DNA of 64,000 nucleotides from Pseudomonas sp. PICF141. GTDB taxonomy: Bacteria; Pseudomonadota; Gammaproteobacteria; Pseudomonadales; Pseudomonadaceae. This document shows positions 42,012 through 51,027 of this stretch, one piece after another. The notes below the pieces were generated by a model, which made no database searches, was not told where the DNA came from, and was given only the letters and a program-made list of their open reading frames with translations. The DNA is taken from positions 124,001-188,000 of the forward strand of contig NZ_MUNM01000055.1 of the NCBI RefSeq assembly GCF_002286815.1, in the 5' to 3' direction. Position 1 is the stretch's first letter; every line of letters starts with the position of its first letter. A program made the translations under genes and the position numbers.

Positions 42012-42629
42012 CTAACCGGCGATCCCTGCCATACGTTGCCATAACGCGTAGTACACCCGTCCTGATTTTTGCTCCCGATGCAGGCGCCAATTTTCTGGCA
42101 AACCCAATATCGACGGTGCCGTTTCGCTTTCAGTGTAGACCCACGCATCGTCACTCAGCCACTGACGCCCCTCGAGCAAGGTGCAAACGGCAGGCAACAG
42201 ATTCTGATTGAACGGCGGGTCGAGAAACACCAGATCGAACGCCGTGGCCGGTTGGGTTTCGAGATAGCGCAAGGCATCGGCAGTCTGTACCTGACCGGTT
42301 GTGCAGCGCAGGGTGCCCAGATGTTCCTTGATGCTCGCTACCGCGATGTTGCTGGCATCCAGTGCCTGGCCCATTGCTGCGCCACGGGACAAAGCCTCGA
42401 GAAACAACGCGCCGCTACCGGCAAATGGATCGAGTACCTTGGCCCCGGCGACATAGGGCGCGAGCCAGTTGAACAGGGTTTCACGGACTCGGTCCGGCGT
42501 TGGGCGCAGACCGGGCGCATCGGGGAAGCTCAGCTTTCGGCTGCGCCATTCGCCACCGATGATGCGCAGTTGGTTCACACCGTTATGCACGTTGTGAACA
42601 GGTTTTTTTGGACGCGATGGGCGGGCCAT
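42012..42629 (-). CDS. rsmD: 16S rRNA (guanine-966-N2)-methyltransferase
   Basis: The product has 205 residues. NQLRIIGGEWRSRKLSFPDA begins the conserved core. LDPFAGSGALFLEALSRGA is the SAM site and LVFLDPPFNQ is the N6/N2 methyltransferase DPPF motif. It methylates G966 in 16S rRNA. Its start overlaps the stop of the upstream M16 gene by one base (TAATG), so it is translationally coupled to it. Confidence 0.96.
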   Translation of the reverse strand: MARPSRPKKPVHNVHNGVNQLRIIGGEWRSRKLSFPDAPGLRPTPDRVRETLFNWLAPYVAGAKVLDPFAGSGALFLEALSRGAAMGQALDASNIAVASIKEHLGTLRCTTGQVQTADALRYLETQPATAFDLVFLDPPFNQNLLPAVCTLLEGRQWLSDDAWVYTESETAPSILGLPENWRLHREQKSGRVYYALWQRMAGIAG

Positions 42630-44119
42630 TAATGCTCCGGAACCCCGAGCGGTTGCTCGGCAGGTTTGTCAGTAGGGGCCGGCAACGGCTTTTGTGGCAC
42701 GGTCGGGCCAGCGCTGACGATGACCAGTTTGTCCGTGCTCAGGTGTTTGTTCAGTGCGGTTTTGACTTGCTCGACGGTCAGGCTCTGGGATTGTTGCATG
42801 AAGTCTTCCAGGTAGCTCAGCGGCAAGTTGTAAAAGCCCATGGCGCCGAGCTGCCCGACGATATCGGCGTTGCTGGCGGTGGACAACGGAAAGCTGCCGG
42901 CCAGTTCACGCTTGGCGTCGTCGAGTTCTTTCTCGGTGGGGCCGGTTTCAAGGTAGTCGGCGAGTACGTCCTGCACCAGTTTCAGCGTGCCTTCGCTCAT
43001 CTCTGCGCGGGTTTGCAGGTTGATCATGAACGGGCCGCGAACCTGCATCGGGCTGAAACCCGAATACACGCCGTAGGCCAGGCCACGTTTCTCGCGCACT
43101 TCGCTCATCAACCGGGTGCCGAAGCCACCACCGCCAAGGATCTGATTGCCCAGCGACAGCGCTGCGTAATCCGGATCGTCACGGTCGATGCCCAGTTGCG
43201 CGATCATCAGGTTGGTCTGCTTGGACGGAAACTCGATGTGGCCGATGCTGGGCTTAGGGTCGATCGGTTGTTCGATTTTCGCCAGGGCCGGTCCTTTGGG
43301 CAGGTCGGCGGACACTTGTGCGGCAACCGCCTCGGCCTCGGCGCGGGACAGGTCGCCCACCAGTGCAATCACCACGTTACCGGCGGCGTAGGCTTTCTGA
43401 TGGAAGGCCCGCAACTGCGCCAGGGTAATCGGTGGAATGCTTTTCGCCGTGCCGTCGCTGGAATGCGCGTACGGGTGATTGCCATACAAGCGGTTCATCA
43501 GCTCCAGGCTGGCGAGCTTGCCGGGGTTCTGTTTCTGGTATTCGAAGCCGGCCAGCATCTGGTTCTTGATACGGGCAAAGGAATCGGCGGGGAGGGTCGG
43601 TTTGCCGACCACTTCAGCAAACAGCTTCAACGCAGGCTCGCGTTTATCCAAGGCACTGAGGCTGCGCAGCGAGGCAATCGCCATGTCTTTATAGGCGCCG
43701 TTGCCGAAGTCGGCCCCCAGGCCTTCGAAGCCCTGGGCGATAGCGCTGACATCCTTGCCGGCCACCCCTTCATTGAGCATGGCATTGGTCAGCAGTGCCA
43801 GGCCGGGAGCATCGCCATCCTGGCTGCTACCGGCAGCGAAGATCAGGCGCATATCGAACATCGGCAGCTCACGGGCTTCGACGAACAATACCTTGGCGCC
43901 TTCGGCGGTGTTCCAGGTTTGCACGTTCAGCGAGCGATGGCTTGGGGCCTTGCCGTCGAGTTCTGCCAACGATTGCAGTTTCTGGCTGGCCTTGGCCTTG
44001 TCGAGGGCTTCGCTGGCGCTGGTTTTGTCAGACTGGAAGAAATAGAAGACGCCAGCCCCCAGCAAAGCAATGACGATCAGGCCGATCAGGGCCAGGCGCG
44101 ATGTTTTACGCTCACTCAT
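42629..44119 (-). CDS. M16 peptidase-like protein without zinc site
   Basis: The product has 496 residues from ATG 44119. An N-terminal membrane anchor (LALIGLIVIALLGAGVFYFF) holds it in the inner membrane or periplasm. The M16 fold is present, but the HxxEH zinc motif is absent: the corresponding region reads MRLIFAAGSSQDGDAPGLAL. It is expected to form the non-catalytic half of a heterodimer with the product of the overlapping upstream gene. It overlaps that gene by 8 bases. Confidence 0.9.
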   Translation of the reverse strand: MSERKTSRLALIGLIVIALLGAGVFYFFQSDKTSASEALDKAKASQKLQSLAELDGKAPSHRSLNVQTWNTAEGAKVLFVEARELPMFDMRLIFAAGSSQDGDAPGLALLTNAMLNEGVAGKDVSAIAQGFEGLGADFGNGAYKDMAIASLRSLSALDKREPALKLFAEVVGKPTLPADSFARIKNQMLAGFEYQKQNPGKLASLELMNRLYGNHPYAHSSDGTAKSIPPITLAQLRAFHQKAYAAGNVVIALVGDLSRAEAEAVAAQVSADLPKGPALAKIEQPIDPKPSIGHIEFPSKQTNLMIAQLGIDRDDPDYAALSLGNQILGGGGFGTRLMSEVREKRGLAYGVYSGFSPMQVRGPFMINLQTRAEMSEGTLKLVQDVLADYLETGPTEKELDDAKRELAGSFPLSTASNADIVGQLGAMGFYNLPLSYLEDFMQQSQSLTVEQVKTALNKHLSTDKLVIVSAGPTVPQKPLPAPTDKPAEQPLGVPEH

Positions 44120-45467
44120 GAGTCGTCTCCTGTGGCAGTACATGGGCGACGCTGAGACGTGCGCGAGTGAAATACTGCTTGGCAGCCTTCTGAATGTCCT
44201 GCGGGGTCACGCTTTCCAGATCGGCAAGCTCGGTGTCCATCAGTTTCCAGGACAGCCCTACGGTTTCCAGTTGGCCGATGGCAGTGGCCTGGCTGGTGAT
44301 CGAGTCGCGCTCGTAGACCAGGCCGGCAATGACCTGCGCCCGCACGCGCTCCAGCTCTTCATTGGACGGCGCCGTGGTTTTCAGCTGCTCAAGCAGTTTC
44401 CACAGGCCGGCTTCCGCCTGGGCCATGGTTTTCTTTTTCTGGGTGTTGGGCGTGGCCGACAGGGTAAACAGGCTGTCGCCGCGGGTATAAGCGTTGTAGC
44501 TCGACGAACCGCCGGACACCAGCTCTTCGCCGCGTTCCAGTTGCGTCGGGATCCGGCCGCTGTAGCCGCCATCGAGCAGCGCGGAAATCAGGCGCAGAGC
44601 GTTCACCGAGCGTTTGTCTTCAGCGGTGGCGATACTTGGCACGTTGAAGGCCAGCATCAGGCTCGGCAATTGAGTCTGCACATGCAGGGTGATCTTGCGT
44701 TCGCCGGGCTCGGCCAGCTCCAGCGGGATTTTCGCGGATGGCACGGCGCGCTTGGCGATCGGGCCGAAGTAGCGCTGGGCCAGGGTTTTGACTTCGTCCG
44801 GGGTGACATCGCCGACCACCACCAGAGTGGCGTTATTCGGCACATACCAGGATTGATACCAGTGGCGCAGTTCTTCGATCTTCATGCGGTCCAGGTCCGC
44901 CATCCAGCCGATGGTCGGCGTGTGATAACCGCTGGCGGGATAGGCCATGGCGATGAAACGCTCGTAGGCCTTGGCCATCGGCTTGTCATCGGTGCGCAGG
45001 CGACGTTCTTCCTTGATCACCTCGATTTCCCGGGTGAACTCGTCGGCCGGCAGGCGCAGATTGGCCATGCGGTCCGCTTCCAGCTCGAAGGCCACGCCCA
45101 GACGATCACGGGCCAGCACTTGGTAATAGGCAGTGAAGTCATCGCTGGTGAAGGCGTTCTCTTCGGCACCGAGGTCACGCAGGATCAGCGACGCTTCACC
45201 GGGGCCGACCTTCTCGCTGCCCTTGAACATCATGTGTTCCAGTGCATGGGACAGCCCCGTCTGCCCTGGGGTCTCATAACTTGAACCGACCTTGTACCAG
45301 ACCTGGGAAACGACGACGGGCGCACGATGGTCTTCGCGCACGACGACCTTCAGGCCGTTGTCGAGGGTGAATTCGTGGGTGGGTTGTGGATCGGCAGCCA
45401 GGGCTGAAAGTGGCAGACAAACTGTGCTGAACAGCAGGCCTGCAGCGCGGCGGGCTAGAGCATTCAT
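44112..45467 (-). CDS. M16 family zinc peptidase
   Basis: The product has 451 residues with a signal peptide (NALARRAAGLLFSTVCLPLS then ALA). The inverted zinc motif is H-x2-E-H in GLSHALEHMMFKGS, with the distal glutamate in LGAEENAFTSDDFTAYY. It pairs with the zinc-less partner encoded downstream, giving an insulinase/processing-peptidase-like heterodimer in the periplasm. The substrate is unknown. The gene is divergent from ftsY. Confidence 0.92.
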   Translation of the reverse strand: MNALARRAAGLLFSTVCLPLSALAADPQPTHEFTLDNGLKVVVREDHRAPVVVSQVWYKVGSSYETPGQTGLSHALEHMMFKGSEKVGPGEASLILRDLGAEENAFTSDDFTAYYQVLARDRLGVAFELEADRMANLRLPADEFTREIEVIKEERRLRTDDKPMAKAYERFIAMAYPASGYHTPTIGWMADLDRMKIEELRHWYQSWYVPNNATLVVVGDVTPDEVKTLAQRYFGPIAKRAVPSAKIPLELAEPGERKITLHVQTQLPSLMLAFNVPSIATAEDKRSVNALRLISALLDGGYSGRIPTQLERGEELVSGGSSSYNAYTRGDSLFTLSATPNTQKKKTMAQAEAGLWKLLEQLKTTAPSNEELERVRAQVIAGLVYERDSITSQATAIGQLETVGLSWKLMDTELADLESVTPQDIQKAAKQYFTRARLSVAHVLPQETTHE

Positions 45468-45811
45468 TCGTTTTTAAACCTGTTGGGCTGCCCGCTTGGT
45501 CTTAGCGTCGGCGGGCGAGAGGGTGCTAGGATACTGATCCGTTTTAGCGGCGGCCACGCCTATCAGGCTTTTGTGCTTGATCAGGCTGTATAGGTTTGCG
45601 GCGGAAGGCGTGCTTTTATCAGCTAAACTCTGATTTTTCGCCGATTTTGCCGGTCCAGTCCTTCGTGAAATCGTTTCTTTTGAGGTGCCGTTGGTACCTC
45701 GACAAAATGTTGCGCGTGAACAAGCTGGATGAATCGCAGTCTGTTCTGCATCGAATTATTTATTGCCGAGGCGCCCTTTGGCGCGTCGCTACCGTGAGAT
45801 AGCCGTCCTCC
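45468..45811. other. intergenic region between divergent M16 and ftsY genes
   Basis: 344 bases without a supported gene. It must hold the promoters of both the peptidase operon and ftsYEX. A TAGGAT hexamer at about 45527 could be a -10 element, but no good -35 matches it. A 68-codon frame at 45596 has no ribosome binding site and no recognisable features. A stem gccgaggcgccctttggcgc is close to the ftsY start. Confidence 0.4.
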
Positions 45812-47374
45812 ATGTTTGGTTCCAATGACGACAAGAAGACCCCAGCTGCGGCTGGCGAGAAGAAAAGCCTGTTCGGATGGCTGCGCAAAAAGCCGCAGGA
45901 ACCCGTAGTCGAACAGCCACAACCACTTTCTGAGCCAACACCTGCGCCGGTCGTGGAAGAGGCGCTCGCGCCGATTGCCCTGCCGATTGCCGAGTCGGTG
46001 CTGCAACCCGCGGCCGAGCCTGCGCCTGAGCCTGAAGCCAAAGTCGTAGCCCCGTTGCCGCTGACGCCAGCCGCCGAGCCATGGCTGACGTTGCCGGTGG
46101 CGGAAGAGCCGGTGGCATTGGTCGAAGATGAACAGGCAGCTCATTTCACGCCGCCGATCCCGGCCCCGACTGCGTTTGCCCCCGAGCCGGTTCGTGCACC
46201 AGTGGTTGAGCCGGTGGCTGAACCTGTGTTCGTGGCCGAACCTGCACCGGTTGCTCCAGAACCTGTAGGACCGGCCCCTGTTGGTCCCGCTCCGGTTGCT
46301 CCAATTGCTCAAACGCCAGAGCCTGCACCTGCACCTGCACCTGCACCTGCACCTGCACCTGCACCGGTTATCGCTCCTGTCGCCGCCACGCCTGTCGCGC
46401 CCACCGAACCTGCGGTCGAGCCTGTGCGTACCGAAGAGACCAAAGCCGGTTTCTTCGCCCGCCTCAAACAAGGCTTGTCCAAGACCAGCGCCAGCATTGG
46501 CGAGGGCATGGCCAGCCTGTTCCTGGGCAGGAAAACCATCGATGACGAGTTGCTCGAAGACATCGAAACCCGTCTGCTGACCGCCGATGTCGGCGTCGAG
46601 GCGACCTCGGTGATCATTCAGCGCCTGACCCAGAAAGTCGCCCGCAAAGAGCTGGCCGACGCCAATGCGTTGTACAAATCCCTGCAGGCCGAACTGGCAG
46701 CGATGCTCAAGCCGGTCGAGCAACCTCTGAAAATCAACTCGCAAAACAAGCCGTTCGTGATTCTGGTAGTGGGCGTCAACGGTGCCGGCAAGACCACCAC
46801 CATCGGCAAACTGGCGAAGAAGCTGCAACTGGAAGGCAAGAAAGTCATGCTCGCTGCCGGTGACACCTTCCGCGCCGCCGCGGTGGAGCAATTGCAGGTC
46901 TGGGGTGAGCGCAACAAGATCCCGGTCATCGCCCAGCACACCGGTGCCGATTCGGCTTCAGTCATCTTCGATGCCGTGCAGGCCGCCAAGGCCCGTGGCA
47001 TTGACGTGCTGATCGCCGATACCGCCGGTCGCTTGCACACCAAAGACAACCTGATGGAAGAACTGAAAAAGGTTCGCCGGGTGATCGGCAAGCTCGACGC
47101 CGATGCGCCGCACGAAGTGCTGTTGGTGCTCGACGCCGGTACCGGTCAGAACGCCATCAACCAGGCCAAGCAATTCAACCAGGCCGTCGAATTGACCGGC
47201 CTGGCGCTGACCAAACTCGACGGCACCGCCAAGGGTGGGGTGATTTTCGCTCTGGCCAAGCAGTTTGGTTTGCCAATTCGCTATATCGGCGTCGGTGAAG
47301 GCATCGACGATTTGCGTACTTTTGAAGCAGAACCCTTTGTCCAGGCATTGTTTGCCGAGCGGGAGCGTTCATGA
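45812..47374 (+). CDS. ftsY: signal recognition particle receptor FtsY
   Basis: The product has 520 residues. An acidic, Pro/Ala-rich A domain covers about 1-205 and includes a run of (PA) repeats coded by a hexanucleotide tandem repeat. The NG domain follows, with GVNGAGKTTTIGKLAKKL (G1), DTAGRLHTKDNLMEELKKV (G3) and TKLDGTAKGG (G4). It docks SRP-ribosome complexes at the membrane. Its stop overlaps the ftsE start (ATGA). Confidence 0.97.
   Translation: MFGSNDDKKTPAAAGEKKSLFGWLRKKPQEPVVEQPQPLSEPTPAPVVEEALAPIALPIAESVLQPAAEPAPEPEAKVVAPLPLTPAAEPWLTLPVAEEPVALVEDEQAAHFTPPIPAPTAFAPEPVRAPVVEPVAEPVFVAEPAPVAPEPVGPAPVGPAPVAPIAQTPEPAPAPAPAPAPAPAPVIAPVAATPVAPTEPAVEPVRTEETKAGFFARLKQGLSKTSASIGEGMASLFLGRKTIDDELLEDIETRLLTADVGVEATSVIIQRLTQKVARKELADANALYKSLQAELAAMLKPVEQPLKINSQNKPFVILVVGVNGAGKTTTIGKLAKKLQLEGKKVMLAAGDTFRAAAVEQLQVWGERNKIPVIAQHTGADSASVIFDAVQAAKARGIDVLIADTAGRLHTKDNLMEELKKVRRVIGKLDADAPHEVLLVLDAGTGQNAINQAKQFNQAVELTGLALTKLDGTAKGGVIFALAKQFGLPIRYIGVGEGIDDLRTFEAEPFVQALFAERERS
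46322..46363 (+). repeat. hexanucleotide tandem repeat in ftsY
   Basis: Seven exact copies of CCTGCA encode a Pro-Ala run in the A domain. Loss or gain of units keeps the frame, so this is a likely length-variable tract between strains. Confidence 0.9.
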
Positions 47375-48042
47375 TTCGTTTCGAACAGGTCGGTAAACGC
47401 TATCCGAATGGTCACGTCGGCTTGCATGAGCTGAGCTTTCGAGTCCGTCGGGGCGAATTCTTGTTTGTCACCGGCCATTCCGGCGCCGGTAAAAGCACCT
47501 TGTTGCGCCTGCTGCTGGCGATGGAACGTCCGACCACCGGCAAATTGCTGCTGGCAGGGCAAGACCTGAGCACCATCAGCAATGCGCAGATCCCTTTCCT
47601 GCGTCGGCAAATCGGCGTGGTGTTCCAGAATCACCAGCTGCTGTTCGATCGCACGGTGTTCAACAACGTCGCATTGCCGTTGCAGATCCTTGGCTTGTCC
47701 AAGGCTGAAGTCGCCAAGCGCGTGGATTCGGCCCTGGAGCGCGTGGCGCTCTCGGACAAGACCGATCTCTACCCCGGCGATCTCTCCACCGGCCAGCAAC
47801 AGCGGGTCGGCATCGCTCGCGCCATTGTTCACCGTCCGGCCTTGCTGCTGGCAGACGAACCGACCGGTAACCTCGATCCGCGTCTGGCGGCAGAAATCAT
47901 GGGCGTGTTCGAAGACATTAACCGTCTGGGTACCAGCGTACTGATCGCCAGTCACGACCTGGCGTTGATTGCCCGCATGCGTCACCGCATGCTCACCCTG
48001 CAGCGTGGCCGATTGATTGGCGACGGGGAGGCTGGCGTATGA
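47371..48042 (+). CDS. ftsE: cell division ABC ATPase FtsE
   Basis: The product has 223 residues. Walker A is TGHSGAGKSTLLRLLL, the signature is LSTGQQQRVGIARAIV and Walker B is LLLADEPTGNLD. With FtsX it controls peptidoglycan hydrolases at the septum. It overlaps both ftsY and ftsX by 4 bases. Confidence 0.97.
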   Translation: MIRFEQVGKRYPNGHVGLHELSFRVRRGEFLFVTGHSGAGKSTLLRLLLAMERPTTGKLLLAGQDLSTISNAQIPFLRRQIGVVFQNHQLLFDRTVFNNVALPLQILGLSKAEVAKRVDSALERVALSDKTDLYPGDLSTGQQQRVGIARAIVHRPALLLADEPTGNLDPRLAAEIMGVFEDINRLGTSVLIASHDLALIARMRHRMLTLQRGRLIGDGEAGV

Positions 48043-49067
48043 GTGCGACACGTAGCCCCAAGGTTTCCGAGCGTGTGGCCCCGAAGGCTGCCGATCCGCA
48101 ACCGCAGTCACAGAAGAAAAAGCGCGACGATGACGATGGCCCGGACTTCCCGACGCTGTTCCGCGCCTGGATCGAAAGTCATCGCGCCAGTCTGCTCGAC
48201 AGCTTGCGCCGCTTGGGTAAACACCCGATCGGCAGCTTTTTCACCTGCATGGTGATGGCCGTTGCCCTGAGTTTGCCGATGGGCCTGTCACTTTTGCTAG
48301 GTAACGTCGAGCGTCTCGGTGGGTCCTGGCAGCGAGCGGCGCAGATTTCCTTGTACCTGCAACTCGATGCCAGCCCTGAACAGGGCGAGTCGTTGCGCGA
48401 GCAGATCAAGGGCATGCCGGGGGTGGCCGACGCCGAATACGTGGGGCGCGACCAGGCACTTGATGAGTTTCAGCAGCAATCCGGACTGGGCGAAGCGCTC
48501 AAGGAACTACCGGAAAACCCGCTGCCGGGCGTGGTTCTGGTCACCCCGAACGAGGTCGACAAACCGGCGCTTGAAGCATTGAGACAAAAACTTTCCGAAT
48601 TGCCAAAGGTACAACAGGCGCAACTTGATCTAGTCTGGGTCGAGCGTCTGGCAGCTATCCTCAAGCTGGGCGACCGATTTGTCTTCGGTCTGACCGTGCT
48701 TCTGGTTTCTGCATTACTTTTGGTGATAGGCAATACCATTCGTCTTCATATTGAAAACCGCCGCACAGAGATAGAAGTGATTAAACTCGTCGGCGGCACT
48801 GACAGCTATGTGCGCAGGCCCTTTCTGTACATGGGCGCGCTGTATGGCTTTGGTGCGGGGATTCTTTCCTGGGGAGTATTGGCGTTCGGCCTGAACTGGC
48901 TGAACGACGCGGTAGTTGGACTGGCCGGTTTGTACGGCAGTGATTTTGCGCTGGCCGGAGTGCCAGTTGCCGACGGTCTATCGCTCTTGCTTGGCGCGGT
49001 GCTGTTGGGGTATATCGGTGCATGGATTGCAGTCGCACGCCACCTGCGGGAGCTTGCGCCAAAGTAA
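48039..49067 (+). CDS. ftsX: cell division membrane protein FtsX
   Basis: The product has 342 residues. A long charged cytoplasmic N-terminus with KKKRDDDDGPDFP is followed by four membrane segments (about 70-92, 215-240, 265-290 and 310-335). A periplasmic domain lies between the first two, as in FtsX. It forms the FtsEX complex that signals to amidase activators. Confidence 0.96.
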   Translation: MSATRSPKVSERVAPKAADPQPQSQKKKRDDDDGPDFPTLFRAWIESHRASLLDSLRRLGKHPIGSFFTCMVMAVALSLPMGLSLLLGNVERLGGSWQRAAQISLYLQLDASPEQGESLREQIKGMPGVADAEYVGRDQALDEFQQQSGLGEALKELPENPLPGVVLVTPNEVDKPALEALRQKLSELPKVQQAQLDLVWVERLAAILKLGDRFVFGLTVLLVSALLLVIGNTIRLHIENRRTEIEVIKLVGGTDSYVRRPFLYMGALYGFGAGILSWGVLAFGLNWLNDAVVGLAGLYGSDFALAGVPVADGLSLLLGAVLLGYIGAWIAVARHLRELAPK

Positions 49068-49104
49068 TATCATTTTGCTCGTATTGACCTTTCAGCTTTT
49101 ATGG

Positions 49105-49131
49105 GAACTTGCCTTTTGGTTTCCGGTCAAT
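49105..49131 (+). promoter_or_regulatory. candidate AlgU/sigma-E type promoter of rpoH
   Basis: GAACTT (49105-49110), a 16-base spacer and TCAAT (49127-49131) fit the extracytoplasmic sigma (AlgU/RpoE) consensus GAACTT-N16/17-TCtnA. It lies 50 bases ahead of the rpoH start. An AlgU-dependent rpoH promoter is known in P. aeruginosa, so this assignment is plausible. Confidence 0.62.
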
Positions 49132-49180
49132 TTTCGCAGTGCTGAACTGCACGAGTTATGTAAGTCGGAGGTTTTTTCGT

Positions 49181-50035
49181 ATGACCAATTCTTTGCAGCC
49201 TGCATATGCTCTGGTCCCGGGTGCGAACCTGGAGGCCTATGTGCACACCGTCAACAGCATTCCATTGCTGACGCCGGAGCAGGAGCGTGAACTGGCCGAG
49301 AGTCTCTATTATGAGCAGGATTTGGGGGCGGCTCGGCAGATGGTGCTCGCCCACCTGCGTTTTGTCGTGCACATTGCCCGTAGCTATTCCGGCTACGGCC
49401 TGGCCCAGGCTGACCTGATCCAGGAAGGCAACGTCGGCCTGATGAAGGCAGTCAAGCGTTTCAATCCGGAAATGGGTGTGCGCCTGGTGTCCTTTGCCGT
49501 GCACTGGATCAAAGCGGAAATCCACGAGTTCATTCTGCGCAACTGGCGGATCGTGAAAGTCGCGACCACCAAGGCTCAGCGCAAGCTGTTCTTTAACCTG
49601 CGTGGCCAGAAGAAACGTCTGGCCTGGCTGAACAATGAGGAGGTCCATCGCGTGGCGGAAAGCCTCGGCGTAGAGCCGCGGGAAGTGCGCGAGATGGAAA
49701 GTCGTCTGACCGGTCATGACATGGCTTTCGATCCAGCCGCGGAAGCGGACGACGACAGTGCATTCCAGTCGCCGGCCAACTATCTGGAAGACCACCGGTA
49801 CGACCCGGCCCGTCAACTGGAAGACGCTGACTGGAGCGACAACTCCAATCACAACCTGCACGAAGCGCTTGAAGTGCTGGACGACCGCAGCCGCGACATC
49901 CTCTACCAGCGCTGGCTGGCAGAAGAAAAAGCCACGCTGCACGACCTGGCGCAGAAGTACAACGTGTCGGCCGAGCGTATTCGCCAGCTCGAGAAGAGCG
50001 CGATGAACAAGCTCAAGTTGTCGATTGCCGCATAA
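49181..50035 (+). CDS. rpoH: heat-shock sigma factor RpoH (sigma-32)
   Basis: The product has 284 residues from ATG 49181. Region 2 is seen in FVVHIARSYSGYGLAQADLI. The RpoH box is AQRKLFFNLRGQKKRLAWL, where DnaK/FtsH control acts. Region 4 is LHDLAQKYNVSAERIRQLEK. It directs heat-shock gene transcription. It follows ftsX with a gap of 113 bases and probably has its own promoters. Confidence 0.97.
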   Translation: MTNSLQPAYALVPGANLEAYVHTVNSIPLLTPEQERELAESLYYEQDLGAARQMVLAHLRFVVHIARSYSGYGLAQADLIQEGNVGLMKAVKRFNPEMGVRLVSFAVHWIKAEIHEFILRNWRIVKVATTKAQRKLFFNLRGQKKRLAWLNNEEVHRVAESLGVEPREVREMESRLTGHDMAFDPAAEADDDSAFQSPANYLEDHRYDPARQLEDADWSDNSNHNLHEALEVLDDRSRDILYQRWLAEEKATLHDLAQKYNVSAERIRQLEKSAMNKLKLSIAA

Positions 50036-50051
50036 CTTGCGCACCGACAAT

Positions 50052-50089
50052 AAAAAACGCCCCGATCCTTGATCGGGGCGTTTTTTTTT
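50052..50089 (+). terminator. Rho-independent terminator of rpoH
   Basis: The stem ACGCCCCGATC / GATCGGGGCGT with a CTT loop is followed by nine T's, and A's lie ahead of it. It is a textbook terminator 17 bases after the rpoH stop. Confidence 0.95.
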
Positions 50090-50114
50090 GGTGCCCCGCC
50101 TGCACCTAATCCTT

Positions 50115-50195
50115 TGGAGCTTGCCCGCGAAGGCGGTGTGTCATTCAGCAATGATGTGTGTCTGACACACCGTCTTCGCGGGCAAGCCTCGCTCC
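50115..50195. repeat. REP-like inverted repeat followed by a G10 run
   Basis: The arms ggagcttgcccgcgaaggcg (from 50115) and gcgggcaagcctcgctcc (to 50195) are complementary, with tgtgtca / tgacaca extending the stem inward. Ten consecutive G's follow at 50200-50209, ahead of the mtgA 3' end. Confidence 0.85.
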
Positions 50196-50231
50196 AACAG
50201 GGGGGGGGGCGGGTTCAGGTTCTGCGACGAG

Positions 50232-50954
50232 CTATTGAGACCAGGGCGCGCGGCGTGAATCGTTGAGGCCGACCAGATAACTGTCTCCACCCAGCTGGTT
50301 CATCTGCTGGCGAATCCACCCGGCTCGTCTTGCAACGTAAGAGGTCGGATGGCTGGCGCTCCACACCCGAGGGTTTGGCAATACAGCCGCCAGCAGACTT
50401 GCCTGCTGTCGGGATATCGAGCGAGCGCCCACACCAAAGTGATGTCGGGCCGCTGCTTCGGCGCCAAATACCCCTTCATCCCACTCGACGCTGTTGAGGT
50501 ACACCTCAAGAATCCGCTGCTTGGGCCAGAGTACCTCGATCAGCCCGGTAAACCAGGCTTCCAGGCCTTTGCGCAGCCAGCTGCGGCCAGACCATAGAAA
50601 CAGGTTTTTCGACACTTGCTGGCTCAAGGTGCTGGCGCCCCGAAGCGAGCCGCCGCGCTCGTTATGCGCAAACGCTGCCTGAATCGCACCGATATCGAAG
50701 CCCCAATGCTCGGGAAACTTCTGGTCTTCACCGGCTATCACCGCGACTTTCAGGTCGTCGGAGATTTCATCCCAGGGTTTCCAGTTGCGTTGCAGGTCAA
50801 TGGGTTCACCGTCGAACCAGGATTCGATCTTGCGCTCGACCATCAACGCCGTTCCCGGTGGCGGAACCACCCGGAACAGCAACACCAGCAATACGCTGCC
50901 AGCCCCAAACCAGAGCAAGGCCTTCGTGAAACGACGGAAAATTAACTGCAGCAT
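50232..50954 (-). CDS. mtgA: monofunctional peptidoglycan glycosyltransferase
   Basis: The product has 240 residues from ATG 50954 (MLQLIFRRFTKALLWF). One N-terminal membrane anchor is followed by a GT51 domain with VIAGEDQKFPEHWGFD (catalytic Glu) and RGASTLSQQVSKNLFLW. It polymerises lipid II glycan strands without a transpeptidase domain. A longer upstream frame crosses the promoter of the divergent DUF423 gene and is not used. Confidence 0.95.
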   Translation of the reverse strand: MLQLIFRRFTKALLWFGAGSVLLVLLFRVVPPPGTALMVERKIESWFDGEPIDLQRNWKPWDEISDDLKVAVIAGEDQKFPEHWGFDIGAIQAAFAHNERGGSLRGASTLSQQVSKNLFLWSGRSWLRKGLEAWFTGLIEVLWPKQRILEVYLNSVEWDEGVFGAEAAARHHFGVGARSISRQQASLLAAVLPNPRVWSASHPTSYVARRAGWIRQQMNQLGGDSYLVGLNDSRRAPWSQ

Positions 50955-51027
50955 AGAGATGGCTTGGCCGAACCCGTTGAGCCGGCCATTATACAGACCC
51001 TGTTGATCGAGTCTGAGTGGAGTTCTC

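Noticed and set aside
45596..45802. 68-codon ORF in the ftsY leader
   Set aside because: There is no ribosome binding site, and it contains the likely promoter area of ftsY; the product has no family features.
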